Counted from the stretch's first letter, positions 1 to 9,441 are shown. The stretch: DNA of 64,000 nt from JAWKIW01 sp046331175 (GCA_046331175.1 JAXLRI010000007.1:124001-188000); one strand, 5' to 3'. The notes: generated by a model not told the origin, from the sequence alone. Made by a program: numbers and translations.

Positions 1-1
1 C

Positions 2-433
2 TTCGCCCGCCTCGGCGAGCGGCTGGGCGAGGTCCCCACCGGCGACGACCCCCTCACCCACCTGTGGGCCCTCGGGCGCGCCTACCACGGCGCCGCCCTG
101 GCCAGCCCGCACCTCTACGTGGTCATGTTCGAGCGGCCGATCCCCGAGTTCTGCCCCAACGACGAGGATGCCGCTCGCTCGCTCGGCACCCTGCAGGTGC
201 TCATCGACGGCGTCGCCGACTGCGTGCGGGCCGGCATCTTCGCTGGCGATCCCGAGGCCCTCGCCATGCGGTTCTGGGCCTTCGCCCACGGCGTCGCCAG
301 CCTCACCATCGCCGGCGTGCTGACCCCCGCCGACGCCGAGGAGATCCTCGACGGCGGCACCACCGCCCTGTCGGTCGGGCTCCAGGCCGAGGTCGCCGGC
401 TGGTCGGCGCCGCACCACCCCGACCCCCGCTGA
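2..433 (+). CDS. TetR-family regulator, C-terminal part (5' end outside window)
   Basis: The frame is open from the left edge to a TGA at 431-433 and gives 143 residues. The fragment begins with an alternating aromatic/alanine helix (LWALGRAYHGAALASPHLY) followed by VVMFERPIPEF, which resembles the ligand-binding C-terminal domain of TetR/AcrR regulators of the WHG type. The DNA-binding helix-turn-helix lies outside the window, so operator preference cannot be read. It is the only transcription-factor fragment I see in the window, and so the nearest candidate for the repeated CTGAC-N6-GTCAG sites further right; that link is a guess. It converges on ppgK. Confidence 0.7.
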   Translation, partial: FARLGERLGEVPTGDDPLTHLWALGRAYHGAALASPHLYVVMFERPIPEFCPNDEDAARSLGTLQVLIDGVADCVRAGIFAGDPEALAMRFWAFAHGVASLTIAGVLTPADAEEILDGGTTALSVGLQAEVAGWSAPHHPDPR

Positions 434-458
434 CGACCGGCTCGCCGCAGCGCGACGC

Positions 459-1217
459 CTACTTCTTCTTGTGCTTGTCCTTGCGCTCGGCCCGGTGGCG
501 CGCCTGCAGGGCGGCACCGATGATGCCGGCCTTGTTCTTGAGGCGGGCGGTGGTGACGGGCGTGCGGCACTGCACCAGCGGCAGCCAGGGATCGGGCTGC
601 TTGGAGATGCCACCCCCGAGGATGAACAGGTCGGGCCACAGCAGATCCTCGACCAGCTGGAGGTACTCGCTCAGGCGACCGGCCCAGTCCTCCCACGACA
701 GGCCGTCGCGCTCGCGCACCGACTCGGCGGCGTACTTCTCGGCGTCGCCGCCGTGCAGGGAGAGGTGGCCCAGCTCGGAGTTGGGCACCAGCTTGCCGTG
801 GTACATCAGCGCCGAACCGATGCCGGTGCCGAGCGTGAGCAGCAGCACCACGCCCTTGTGGGCGTCGCCGCCGCCGAAGGTGGCCTCGGCCAGCCCGGCG
901 GCGTCGGCGTCGTTCATGACGGTGAGGTCGACGTCGCCACCGAGGTGCCTGGAGGCGTCGAGGCCGACCCAGGCGTCGCCGAGGTTGGCGGCGGTGCGGA
1001 TGGTGCCGTGGGTCACCACGCCGGGGAAGGTGCACCCGACCGGGCCGTCCCAGTCGAAGTGGTCGATGATCTGGTGGACGACGTCGTGCACGGCGTCGGG
1101 CGTCGCGGGGTGCGGCGTGAGGATCCGCAGGCGGTCGGTCTTGAACACGCCCTTGTTGGTGTCGACGACCGCCCCCTTGATGCCGGTGCCGCCGATGTCG
1201 ATGCCGAGGACCTTCAC
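459..1217 (-). CDS. ppgK: Polyphosphate glucokinase (ROK family)
   Basis: A 252-residue ROK-fold kinase that should phosphorylate glucose with polyphosphate (and possibly ATP) to glucose 6-phosphate in the cytoplasm. It starts VKVLGIDIGGTGIKG, the phosphate-binding signature typical of PpgK, with the catalytic Asp in MNDAD near residue 103, a second phosphate motif LTLGTGIGSAL near 128-137 and LGGGISKQ further on. Length fits PpgK. The C-terminus is Lys/Arg-rich (RKDKHKKK), which could help bind polyphosphate; that is inference. The GTG at 1217 is preceded by AGGGGG at a good distance. A 6-phosphogluconate dehydrogenase and a mutarotase-like gene lie nearby, consistent with glucose and pentose phosphate metabolism. 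Confidence 0.9.
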   Translation of the reverse strand: MKVLGIDIGGTGIKGAVVDTNKGVFKTDRLRILTPHPATPDAVHDVVHQIIDHFDWDGPVGCTFPGVVTHGTIRTAANLGDAWVGLDASRHLGGDVDLTVMNDADAAGLAEATFGGGDAHKGVVLLLTLGTGIGSALMYHGKLVPNSELGHLSLHGGDAEKYAAESVRERDGLSWEDWAGRLSEYLQLVEDLLWPDLFILGGGISKQPDPWLPLVQCRTPVTTARLKNKAGIIGAALQARHRAERKDKHKKK

Positions 1218-1351
1218 GTGCCGTACCCCCTGGTCGAGCCGTCGGGCAGTCTCGCGCGGCCGCCGGGTCGCCGCGCGGCGCCGGCCGAGCCCGCGCGACC
1301 GATCGCCCGACGCGGTGACGAGCGGCCCTTCTCGTCGCCGGCCCGCCTCCC

Positions 1352-1357
1352 TACCCT
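1352..1357 (+). promoter_or_regulatory. -10 box TACCCT of a leaderless promoter
   Basis: TACCCT fits TAnnnT and ends 7 bases before the ATG at 1365. There is no Shine-Dalgarno purine run just before that ATG, so transcription probably begins at the start codon. Confidence 0.5.
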
Positions 1358-1364
1358 GGGTGGC

Positions 1365-2480
1365 ATGGCGGACGCCGTCTCGCTGCTGGATCCCCACACC
1401 ATCCCCACACGCCACTGGCACGCGCTCGACGACGGCCGCATCCAGTGCGACGTGTGCCCCCGGGCCTGCAAGCTGCGGGAGGGGCAGCGGGGCGTGTGCT
1501 TCGTCCGGGGCCGCACCGACGACCAGGTGGTGCTGACCACCTACGGCCGGTCGAGCGGCTACTGCGTCGACCCCATCGAGAAGAAGCCGCTCAACCACTT
1601 CCTCCCGGGGACGTCGGTGCTGTCGTTCGGCACCGCCGGCTGCAACCTGGCCTGCCGGTTCTGCCAGAACTGGGACATCTCCAAGTCCAAGGAGACCGAC
1701 CGGCTGGCCGACGCCGCCCAACCCGAGGACATCGCCGAGGCCGCGCTGGCGCTCGGCGCCGCCAGCGTGGCCTTCACCTACAACGATCCGACCATCTTCC
1801 TCGAGTACGCCATCGACACCGCCGAGGCGTGCCACGCCCAGGGGATCCGGGCGGTGGCGGTCACCGCCGGCTACATGTGCGACGAGCCCCGCCGCGAGCT
1901 CTACGCCGTGCTCGACGCCGCCAACGTCGACCTCAAGGGCTTCACCCAGGACTTCTACCGGCACGTCGCCATGGGCGACCTCGAGCCGGTGCTCGACACG
2001 CTGCGCTACGTGCACCACGAGACCGACTGCTGGCTGGAGATCACCACGCTGCTCATCCCCGGCCACAACGACGGCGACGACGAGCTCGACCGCATGACCC
2101 GGTGGATCGCCGACGAGCTGGGCCCGGGCGTGCCGCTGCACTTCTCGGCCTTCCACCCCGACTACAAGATGCGCGACGTGCCGCCCACCCCGCCCGCCAC
2201 GCTCACCCGGGCCCGCCACATCGCCAAGGCCAACGGCCTCGAGCACGTGTACACCGGCAACGTGCACGACACCGACGGCGGCTCCACCTACTGCCCCGGC
2301 TGCGGCACCCGGGTGGTCGAGCGCGACTGGTACGTCATCGGCGGCTACCGCCTCACCGGTGACGGCCACTGCCGCGAGTGCGGCACGGCGGTGGCCGGGG
2401 TGTTCGACGGGCCGCCCGGCGAGTGGGGCGCCAAGCGGGTGCCGGTGCGGCTGGCCGAGGGCCGGGTGCGACGGCGATGA
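1365..2480 (+). CDS. amrS: AmmeMemoRadiSam system radical SAM enzyme
   Basis: A 371-residue radical SAM protein. The cluster-binding CNLACRFC gives Cys93, Cys97 and Cys100. An N-terminal Cys motif (CDVCPRACKLREGQRGVC) resembles that of pyruvate-formate-lyase-activating-like members, and a C-terminal zinc-ribbon pair (CPGCG ... CRECG) sits in the last 50 residues. This architecture is the family always found with MEMO- and AMMECR1-like proteins; the reaction is unknown to me. The ATG at 1365 has a TACCCT box 7 bases upstream and no SD. It overlaps the MEMO-like gene by ATGA, so the three genes form one coupled operon. Confidence 0.9.
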   Translation: MADAVSLLDPHTIPTRHWHALDDGRIQCDVCPRACKLREGQRGVCFVRGRTDDQVVLTTYGRSSGYCVDPIEKKPLNHFLPGTSVLSFGTAGCNLACRFCQNWDISKSKETDRLADAAQPEDIAEAALALGAASVAFTYNDPTIFLEYAIDTAEACHAQGIRAVAVTAGYMCDEPRRELYAVLDAANVDLKGFTQDFYRHVAMGDLEPVLDTLRYVHHETDCWLEITTLLIPGHNDGDDELDRMTRWIADELGPGVPLHFSAFHPDYKMRDVPPTPPATLTRARHIAKANGLEHVYTGNVHDTDGGSTYCPGCGTRVVERDWYVIGGYRLTGDGHCRECGTAVAGVFDGPPGEWGAKRVPVRLAEGRVRRR

Positions 2481-3313
2481 GCCGAGGCGACGAGGCCTGG
2501 CGCGTCCGGCCGCCGGCGGTGGCCGGGATGTTCTACCCCGGCGACCCGTCCGAGCTGGCCGCCGTCGTCGACGCCGACCTCGCGGCCGCCCGCCGACGTT
2601 CGCCGGCCGCCGGGCCCACCCCCAAGGCGCTGATCGCCCCACACGCCGGCTTCGTGTACTCGGGGCCCGTCGCCGCCTCGGCGTACGCCCGGCTCGGCGA
2701 GCCCCCCGTGCCGATCGATCGCGTCGTGCTGCTCGGCCCCGCCCACCGCGTCGCCGTGCGCGGGATCGGCCTCTCGTCGGCCGACGGCTGGGCGACGCCC
2801 CTCGGCGTGGTCCCCGTCGACCACGCCGACGACGCCCGCCTGCTCTCGACCCGAGGCGTCGAGCTCGCCGACCGGGCCCTGGCCCCCGAGCACTCCCTCG
2901 AGGTCCACCTCCCGTTCCTGCAGCGGGTCCTCGCCCCGGGCTGGACCCTGGTGCCGATGATCGTCGGCGGCGCCCGCCCCGAGCTGGTGGCCGACGTGCT
3001 CGACCTGGTGTGGGGCGGCCCCGAGACGCTCGTGGTCGTCTCGTCCGACCTCAGCCACTACCACCCCTACGAGCAGGCCGCCGACCTCGACCGCGCCACC
3101 GCCGCCGCCATCGTCGCCGGACGGCCCGTGCAGCCCGACCAGGCGTGCGGCGCCCACCCGGTCGACGGCCTGCTGCTGGCCGCCCGCCGCCACGGGCTGG
3201 CCACCGACCTCGTCGACCTGCGCAGCTCGGGCGACACCGCCGGCGACCGCGACCGCGTCGTCGGCTACGGCTCCTTCGTGCTGCAGCCGGCCGACGCCGG
3301 AGCGCCGTCGTGA
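2477..3313 (+). CDS. amrB: AmmeMemoRadiSam system protein B (MEMO1 family)
   Basis: A 278-residue member of the MEMO family, structurally related to extradiol ring-cleavage dioxygenases. Family motifs are in place: PAVAGMFYP near residue 13, ALIAPHAGFVYSG near 51-63, EHSLEVHLPFLQ near 140, and the late VSSDLSHYHPY segment, all carrying the His residues expected to line the metal site. The ATG lies inside the last codons of the radical SAM gene (ATGA), and its own end overlaps the next start (GTGA), so translation is coupled on both sides. Its substrate in bacteria is unknown to me. Confidence 0.9.
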   Translation: MSRGDEAWRVRPPAVAGMFYPGDPSELAAVVDADLAAARRRSPAAGPTPKALIAPHAGFVYSGPVAASAYARLGEPPVPIDRVVLLGPAHRVAVRGIGLSSADGWATPLGVVPVDHADDARLLSTRGVELADRALAPEHSLEVHLPFLQRVLAPGWTLVPMIVGGARPELVADVLDLVWGGPETLVVVSSDLSHYHPYEQAADLDRATAAAIVAGRPVQPDQACGAHPVDGLLLAARRHGLATDLVDLRSSGDTAGDRDRVVGYGSFVLQPADAGAPS

Positions 3314-3936
3314 GCGCGCCCGACGACGTCGGCGCCGCGGGCGTGGCCGCCCCCGACCTCGGCGACGACGACCGCCGGGCGCTGCTCGACCTGGCCGTCA
3401 CCGCCATCCGTGCCCGGCTGGAGGGCCAGCGCCTCCAGATCGACCACGCCCGCCTCTCCCCCACCCTGGCGGCGCCCGGCGCCAGCTTCGTCACGCTGCG
3501 CGAGGGCGACCGGCTGCTCGGCTGCATCGGCACCATCCAGCCCACCGACCCCCTCGCCGACGACGTCGCCCACAACGCCGAGCAGGCCGCCTTCGCCGAC
3601 CCGCGCCTGCCCGCGCTCACGCCGACCGAGTTCGAGGTGATGGAGGTGAAGGTGTCGGTGCTGTCGCCGCTCGAGCGCCTGGCGGTGCGCTCCCCCGCCG
3701 AGCTGGCGGCGGTGGTGGTGCCCGGCGCCGACGGCCTGCTGCTCGACTCGCGCCGCGCCCACGGCACGTTCCTCCCCTCGGTGTGGGAGCAGCTGCCCTC
3801 GGTCGACGACTTCCTCCACCACCTCTGGCGCAAGGCGGGCCTCCGCCCGTTCGCCTGGCCCGACGACCTCCAGGTCCTGCGCTACCGCACCCTCGAGTTC
3901 GGCGACCCCGGCCCCCGTCCGCCGATCCAGCGCTGA
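3310..3936 (+). CDS. amrA: AmmeMemoRadiSam system protein A (AMMECR1 family)
   Basis: A 208-residue AMMECR1-domain protein. The family hallmark LRGCIGT appears as LLGCIGTIQP near residues 69-78, followed by ADDVAHNAEQAAFADPR and the VSVLSPLE strand; the C-terminal WRKAGLRP segment also matches the family. It starts at a GTG overlapping the stop of the MEMO-like gene. It is the last gene of the trio and converges on the mutarotase-like gene. Human AMMECR1 and MEMO1 are separate proteins; here both are encoded with the radical SAM enzyme, which supports a shared modification or redox task of unknown nature. Confidence 0.88.
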   Translation: MSAPDDVGAAGVAAPDLGDDDRRALLDLAVTAIRARLEGQRLQIDHARLSPTLAAPGASFVTLREGDRLLGCIGTIQPTDPLADDVAHNAEQAAFADPRLPALTPTEFEVMEVKVSVLSPLERLAVRSPAELAAVVVPGADGLLLDSRRAHGTFLPSVWEQLPSVDDFLHHLWRKAGLRPFAWPDDLQVLRYRTLEFGDPGPRPPIQR

Positions 3937-3972
3937 TCGCTCGGGTCGACCCGCTGCTCGCGCGGCCGACGG

Positions 3973-4992
3973 TCAGCGCGTGCGGACGTGCTCGATGGTG
4001 ACCGAGAAGCGGGCGGTGAAGCTGCTGCCCGGCGCCACCACGGGGCACACGCCGGTGGTGAGGGCGTCGGTGGGGGCCGTCATCGGCTCGAGGGCCACGA
4101 AGGCCTTGCCCGGCGGTGCGTAGACCTGGGCGAACGGGTAGCTGCGGTCGAGCTCGATGCCCAGGCGGGTGCCATCGGCCTCGAGTGCGAGCCGCCGGTC
4201 GGCTCGCAGGCGGTAGCCGTCGTCGAAGGTGCGGCGGCCGAGCAGCTCGGCCTCGGCCTTCTCGCGGTGCGACTCGCCGGTGGGCAGCCCCCGCTCGTCG
4301 AGCACGAGGTGCTCGCGCACCGGGAGCAGCAGCCGCAGGTCGCCCCGCTTCACCCCGGGCAGGCAGAAGTAGGGGTGCCAGCCGAACGACACCGGCACCT
4401 TGCGGCGGCCGGTGGGCCGCACGGTCGTGGCGACGATGAGGCGGGCGGGCGCACCCCGCCGCACCGGACGGGCGGCTCCGGCCAGCGGGGGCCGGCTGGG
4501 CCCCGACGGCGCCGGGCCGGCGGGCACGACCCGGGCCTCGATCTCGAGCTCGTGGGGGAACGGGAAGGCGGTCAGCAGGTCGTCCCCCTCAAACGCGAAC
4601 AGCGCCACCAGCACCGCGGCCCGCTCGTCGGCGATGAGGCGGGCCACCTTCCACGGGCGGGCGGCCATGGTGCCGTGGATGGGCAGGCCGTTGCCGTCGA
4701 GGTGCAGCCCCGAGGCCTTCTTGTCGACATCCACCGAGACGCCGGCCGCCTTGTACGCCAGCCCGGACAGCCGGTTGGCCCACGGCGCCAGCAGCGGCAG
4801 GCCGGTGGTGTGGCCCTCGCGGTAGGCGTCGAGGCCACCGTGGAGGCTGAGGTGCTCCTCGCCGGCGAAGCGCAGGGACGCGCCGAGCATGCCGAGCGAC
4901 GGGATGAAGGTGGCCTCGAGCTCGCCGGCCGCCAACGTGACGGCCGGCTCGCCCTGGAAGACCCCGAGGTGGACGGACGGCTCCCCGCTCAT
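3973..4992 (-). CDS. Aldose 1-epimerase (mutarotase) family protein
   Basis: A 339-residue galactose-mutarotase-fold protein that would interconvert alpha and beta anomers of an aldose or phosphorylated aldose. Family landmarks are PLLAPWANRLSG, the conserved GLPIHG loop and GWHPYFCLPG, which carry the active-site His residues. It lies 13 bases downstream of the 6-phosphogluconate dehydrogenase on the same strand with no visible SD in the gap, so it is probably translated by coupling in a two-gene operon. Substrate is not determinable; neighbours suggest glucose or glucose 6-phosphate. Confidence 0.8.
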   Translation of the reverse strand: MSGEPSVHLGVFQGEPAVTLAAGELEATFIPSLGMLGASLRFAGEEHLSLHGGLDAYREGHTTGLPLLAPWANRLSGLAYKAAGVSVDVDKKASGLHLDGNGLPIHGTMAARPWKVARLIADERAAVLVALFAFEGDDLLTAFPFPHELEIEARVVPAGPAPSGPSRPPLAGAARPVRRGAPARLIVATTVRPTGRRKVPVSFGWHPYFCLPGVKRGDLRLLLPVREHLVLDERGLPTGESHREKAEAELLGRRTFDDGYRLRADRRLALEADGTRLGIELDRSYPFAQVYAPPGKAFVALEPMTAPTDALTTGVCPVVAPGSSFTARFSVTIEHVRTR

Positions 4993-5005
4993 CGGGAGGG
5001 GGACG

Positions 5006-6022
<1,017 letters not shown>

Positions 6023-6156
6023 CGCGCGCCTCCTGCGTCGTGTCCGCCCGCATGATGGCCGAATCCGGCGGACCGTGCTGGCATGGGCCGGACGATCCGG
6101 TGGGACCGACGCTCCCGCCAGTCCGCGGGCGGTCGGCCGGGCTCGGTCGCGGCGGG

Positions 6157-6789
6157 TCAGCCGGCGAAGGACGCCGTGCCGGAGAACATGTGCGAGGCCA
6201 CCTTGGGCCCGGCGATGTCGAACTCGGCGAGGCGGTCGGTCACGAACCCGGCGTCGCGGACCAGGGCCGGGATGTCGCGGTCGAGGTGGCACCCACCGGC
6301 GACCTTGCGCTGCAGCGGCGTGAACCGGTGCTGGCGGGCCGCCACCTTCGGGTCGGGGGACAGCCCGTGCTCGAGGAAGAAGAGGCGGCCGCCCGGCCGC
6401 AGCACGCGGGCCGCCTCGGCCAGGGCGGCGCCGACGTCGGGGATCGTGCACAGCGTCCACGTCGACAGCACGCAGTCGACGCTGGCGTCGTCGACCGGCA
6501 GCGACTGGCCGTCGAGGCCCACGAACTCGACGGGGACGGGCGAGGCCGCCAGCCGGCGGGCGGCCAGGCGCCGACCCACCGCCGAGGGGTCGACGGCGAG
6601 CACCACGTCGACCTCGGGCGGGTAGAGCCCCACGTTCGGCCCCGATCCGAAGCCGATCTCGAGGACGCGGCCGTGCAGCCCGGCGAGGGCAGGCCGACGC
6701 ACCTGCTGCACCTGGCGGTTGCCGAGCAGCACGTCGATGGCTCGCGGCAGCACCTGGTCCTCGTAGAAGCCCACGTCGCATGCTCCCAC
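6157..6789 (-). CDS. Class I SAM-dependent methyltransferase
   Basis: A 210-residue methyltransferase with motif I VLEIGFGSGPNVG, an acidic residue after the next strand (LAVDPS), DASVDCVLSTWTLCTIPD (motif IV region) and LRPGGRLFFLEHG (post motif II). The pattern resembles the UbiE/phosphatidylethanolamine N-methyltransferase-like group, but the substrate is not clear. I chose the GTG at 6789; another GTG at 6774 is possible. The end RHRFTPLQRKVAGGCHLDRDI is typical of small UbiE-like proteins in actinobacteria. Confidence 0.75.
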   Translation of the reverse strand: MGACDVGFYEDQVLPRAIDVLLGNRQVQQVRRPALAGLHGRVLEIGFGSGPNVGLYPPEVDVVLAVDPSAVGRRLAARRLAASPVPVEFVGLDGQSLPVDDASVDCVLSTWTLCTIPDVGAALAEAARVLRPGGRLFFLEHGLSPDPKVAARQHRFTPLQRKVAGGCHLDRDIPALVRDAGFVTDRLAEFDIAGPKVASHMFSGTASFAG

Positions 6790-6938
6790 ACCGCGCCCGG
6801 CCCCGAGCCCGCCGACCAGCCCGTTCGACGGGCCTTCGACGTTGCTCGGCGGCCCTCGGGCCCGTACCGTTGCGCCGACGAGGACCACGCCCGCCGCCCC
6901 GTCCGGGGCGGCCGAACGTTCGGGGAGCCGTTCGGCGG

Positions 6939-7688
6939 ATGAACCCCTACGAGGTGCTCGGTGTCGGGCCGGCGACGCCGATCGAGGAGATCGAGGCGGC
7001 CTACCGCCTGCGCCTGCGCGAGTGGCACCCCGACCTGCACCAGTCCGAGGGGCCCGAGGCCGTGGCGCGAGCCGAGGACCAGACCCGCCAGCTCAACGCG
7101 GCGATGGCCCGCATCCGCCACGACGTCAAGGAGGGCGGCCCGGGTGCGTGGCGTGCCTACGACACGCCGCGCCCGCCCGGCGGTGACCGGACGGGCCCCG
7201 ACGGACGAGACCACGCCGACGAGCGCGGCTGGTGGGAGACCGACTACCAGCGCTGGTACGGCTACGACCGCCAGTCGCCGTTCAGCGGCGCGGGGCCGGC
7301 CGCCGGCGGCCGAGGTCGCGACCGCGACGCGTGGACCCCACCCCGACCCAACGAGGACTGGTTCGGCACCGTCCACCCCGACGACATCGTCCCGTGCCCG
7401 TACTGCGGTGCCACCTTCGACATGCTCGAGTCGTTCCAGCTGCACCTGGCCACCGACCACCAGTTCCGCCAGACCGTCTACCGGGCGCCGCGGGACTGGA
7501 GCTTCGGCGTCCTCGACGTGCTGGGCAAGCTCCGCTACCTGCCGCTGTGGATCGTCGTGCCCATCGCCGTGCTGCTGATGTGGGTGATCCCGTTCTGGGC
7601 CTGGACGATCTCGTGGGGCTTCGTCGCCCTCGTGCTGTGGGCGCAGACGTCGTCGCGCTTCCGGCGCGACCCCTACCACCACCGCTAG
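6939..7688 (+). CDS. J-domain membrane protein with a C2H2-like zinc finger
   Basis: A 249-residue protein of unusual build. Residues 1-65 are a DnaJ-type J domain (NPYEVLGVGP, then the HPD tripeptide in EWHPDLH), expected to stimulate an Hsp70. A charged low-complexity middle follows, then a C2H2-like finger near residue 152 (CPYCGATF followed by HLATDH), then two hydrophobic segments (LPLWIVVPIAVLLMWVIPF and WTISWGFVALVLWA). No G/F-rich or substrate-binding region of classic DnaJ is present. It may anchor Hsp70 at the membrane; that is inference. The ATG follows GGGGAG at 6922-6927 with rather long spacing. Confidence 0.75.
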   Translation: MNPYEVLGVGPATPIEEIEAAYRLRLREWHPDLHQSEGPEAVARAEDQTRQLNAAMARIRHDVKEGGPGAWRAYDTPRPPGGDRTGPDGRDHADERGWWETDYQRWYGYDRQSPFSGAGPAAGGRGRDRDAWTPPRPNEDWFGTVHPDDIVPCPYCGATFDMLESFQLHLATDHQFRQTVYRAPRDWSFGVLDVLGKLRYLPLWIVVPIAVLLMWVIPFWAWTISWGFVALVLWAQTSSRFRRDPYHHR

Positions 7689-7693
7689 CGCGG

Positions 7694-7710
7694 GGCGCCG
7701 CCGCGGCGCC
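7694..7710. terminator. Possible bidirectional hairpin between convergent genes
   Basis: GGCGCC at 7694-7699 and at 7705-7710 can pair around a 5-base loop, just after the J-domain gene and before the convergent thiolase-like gene. There is no T tract, so this may be a weak or factor-dependent terminator, or chance in GC-rich DNA. Confidence 0.25.
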
Positions 7711-7739
7711 GAACCCGCCGGACGCCGCCGAACGCGGGG

Positions 7740-8954
7740 TCAGCCGGTGGTCAGGAGCATGCAGCCGCCGAGGGGGCCGCCGCCGGCGCCGACCACGGCC
7801 ACCTCGGGGGCCCGGCCCCCGGGACGGGTCACCTGCCGCTCGTCGCCGCGGCCCCACAGCTGCGTGCAGGCCTCGTGGAGGAAGCCGTAGCCGTGCAGGC
7901 GGCCACCGGAGAGCTGGCCGCCGTGGGTGTTCACCGGGATGGTGCCGTCGAGGGCGATGGCCGCACCGCCGTCGATGAACGGACCGCCCTCGCCCTTGCC
8001 GCAGAAGCCGAGCGCCTCCAGCCAGCAGAGGGTGATGAAGCTGAACCCGTCGTAGAGCTCGGCCACGTCGACGTCGGCGGGCGTCAGGTCGGTGCGCTCC
8101 CAGAGCATGGCGGCCGCGTCGCGCAGGGCCATGGTGGTGAGGTCGTCGAACTGGTCCCACGACGGACGCCCGCGCAACGCCGAGCCGACCGCCTCGAACC
8201 GCGCCGCGGGGTGGTCGAGGCCGGCGGCGTGCTCGGCGCGGGAGACGATCACGGCCGTCGAGCCGTCGGCGGGCACGTCGCAGTCGTACAGGCACAGCGG
8301 CGACGAGATCATGCGGATGCCGAGGTAGTCCTCGAGCGTCATCGGGTCGCGGTAGATCGCCTTGGGGTTGCGGCCAGCGTTGGCCCGGGCGTTGAGCGCG
8401 ATCCACGCCAGCTGCTCACGGGTGGTGCCGAACTCGTGGAAGTGGCGCTGGGCCATCATCCCGATCCAGTTGGCCGCCGACGGCGCCCCGAACGGCAGCG
8501 TCCACTGCATGAAGCTGTTCGCCCGGTACGGCCCCGCGCCGGCGCCCATGGTCACCGACGCCCGGCCCTGGTCGCCCTGGGCGCTCGCCTCCCAGACGGT
8601 GCGGAAGCACAGCACGTGGTCGCAGAGGCCGGTGGCGACCGCGCAGACGGCGTTGATGACCGAGCCCAGCTGGCCGGGCGACTCGAGGCCGCCGGCGAAC
8701 CAGCTCAGCTCGAGGCGCAGGGCGTCCTGGATCTCGGTGACGCCCACGCCGCTGAAGCCCGGCGGCACGTCCTGGTTGCCCGGGTACGTGGCGACGCCGT
8801 CGATGTCGGAGGGCGTGAGGCCGGCGTCGGCGATGGCGGCCAGCGCCGCCTCGACGGTGAGGTCGAGCGGGTCGCGGTAGATGCGGCGTCCGACCTGGGA
8901 CTGACCGATGCCCGAGACGATGGCCCGGTCCTCGAGGCGGGTCGTGGCCTTCAT
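7740..8954 (-). CDS. Thiolase-like protein (lipid-transfer/SCP-x type)
   Basis: A 404-residue thiolase-superfamily protein of the lipid-transfer-associated class. It opens DRAIVSGIGQSQVGRR and has AELYDGFSFITL near residue 300 and NTHGGQLSGGRLHGYG near the end, where classic thiolases carry the GHP and CxG loops. It therefore lacks the standard thiolase Cys/His/Cys set and may be a retro-aldolase, acyl-transferase or non-catalytic partner. It overlaps the upstream DUF35 gene by ATGA; such pairs form tight complexes in steroid side-chain degradation. It is expressed from a promoter with the repeated CTGAC-N6-GTCAG site. Confidence 0.82.
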   Translation of the reverse strand: MKATTRLEDRAIVSGIGQSQVGRRIYRDPLDLTVEAALAAIADAGLTPSDIDGVATYPGNQDVPPGFSGVGVTEIQDALRLELSWFAGGLESPGQLGSVINAVCAVATGLCDHVLCFRTVWEASAQGDQGRASVTMGAGAGPYRANSFMQWTLPFGAPSAANWIGMMAQRHFHEFGTTREQLAWIALNARANAGRNPKAIYRDPMTLEDYLGIRMISSPLCLYDCDVPADGSTAVIVSRAEHAAGLDHPAARFEAVGSALRGRPSWDQFDDLTTMALRDAAAMLWERTDLTPADVDVAELYDGFSFITLCWLEALGFCGKGEGGPFIDGGAAIALDGTIPVNTHGGQLSGGRLHGYGFLHEACTQLWGRGDERQVTRPGGRAPEVAVVGAGGGPLGGCMLLTTG

Positions 8955-9409
8955 CGCTCGCCCCCCTCGCCGCCGGCGTCCGGGTCCGGTTCGAACATGG
9001 GCAGCCAGACCTCGTAGCCGTCGTCGTCGTAGTGGTCGAAGGTCACCCGCACCGGCATGCCGATGGCGACCTCGTACGGGTCGCAGCCCACGATGTTGGT
9101 GGTCAGGCGCAGGCCCTCCTGCTCGGGGAGCTCGACGATGGCGATCACGTACGGCGGATCCATGGTCGGGATCCACGGCTGCTCGTTCACCGTGAAGGTG
9201 TGCACCGCGGCCTTGCCGCTGGCCGCCGCCGGGGCGACGTCGGTCGATCGGCACGTCGGGCACACCGGCGACGGCGGGTGGATCCACGTGCCGCACCCAC
9301 CACACCGCAGGAACCGCAGCTCGCCCTCGGCGCCGCCCCGCCAGAAGTGCTCGTTCTCGGGCGTCACGCGCGGGAGCACGCGGAACGGCTTGGTGGACTG
9401 GTCGCTCAC
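8951..9409 (-). CDS. DUF35 OB-fold protein with zinc ribbon
   Basis: A 152-residue protein with an N-terminal rubredoxin-like zinc ribbon (CGGCGTW ... CPTCRST, four Cys) and a C-terminal OB-fold (VHTFTVNEQPW, YVIAIVELPE), the ChsH2-C/DUF35 architecture that binds acyl-CoA and partners thiolase-like enzymes. The GTG at 9409 is preceded by GGGGAGG. Its stop overlaps the thiolase-like ATG, and the operator-like palindrome at 9426-9441 ends 16 bases before the start, so the pair is one regulated operon. Confidence 0.88.
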   Translation of the reverse strand: MSDQSTKPFRVLPRVTPENEHFWRGGAEGELRFLRCGGCGTWIHPPSPVCPTCRSTDVAPAAASGKAAVHTFTVNEQPWIPTMDPPYVIAIVELPEQEGLRLTTNIVGCDPYEVAIGMPVRVTFDHYDDDGYEVWLPMFEPDPDAGGEGGER

Positions 9410-9425
9410 GCGGGCCTCCCCATGG

Positions 9426-9441
9426 CTGACGCTCGTGTCAG
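9426..9441. promoter_or_regulatory. Operator-like palindrome, copy 1
   Basis: CTGACGCTCGTGTCAG, an imperfect palindrome of the form CTGAC-N6-GTCAG. It lies 16 bases upstream of the DUF35 start at 9409 and 39 bases before the divergent phosphoesterase start at 9481. The same 16 bases recur at 26909-26924 and, reversed, at 33875-33890. Confidence 0.75.

Noticed and set aside
459..2642. Long leftward frame continuing far upstream of ppgK
   Set aside because: The ROK signature starts at the GTG at 1217 with an RBS; beyond it the frame lies opposite the AmmeMemoRadiSam genes.
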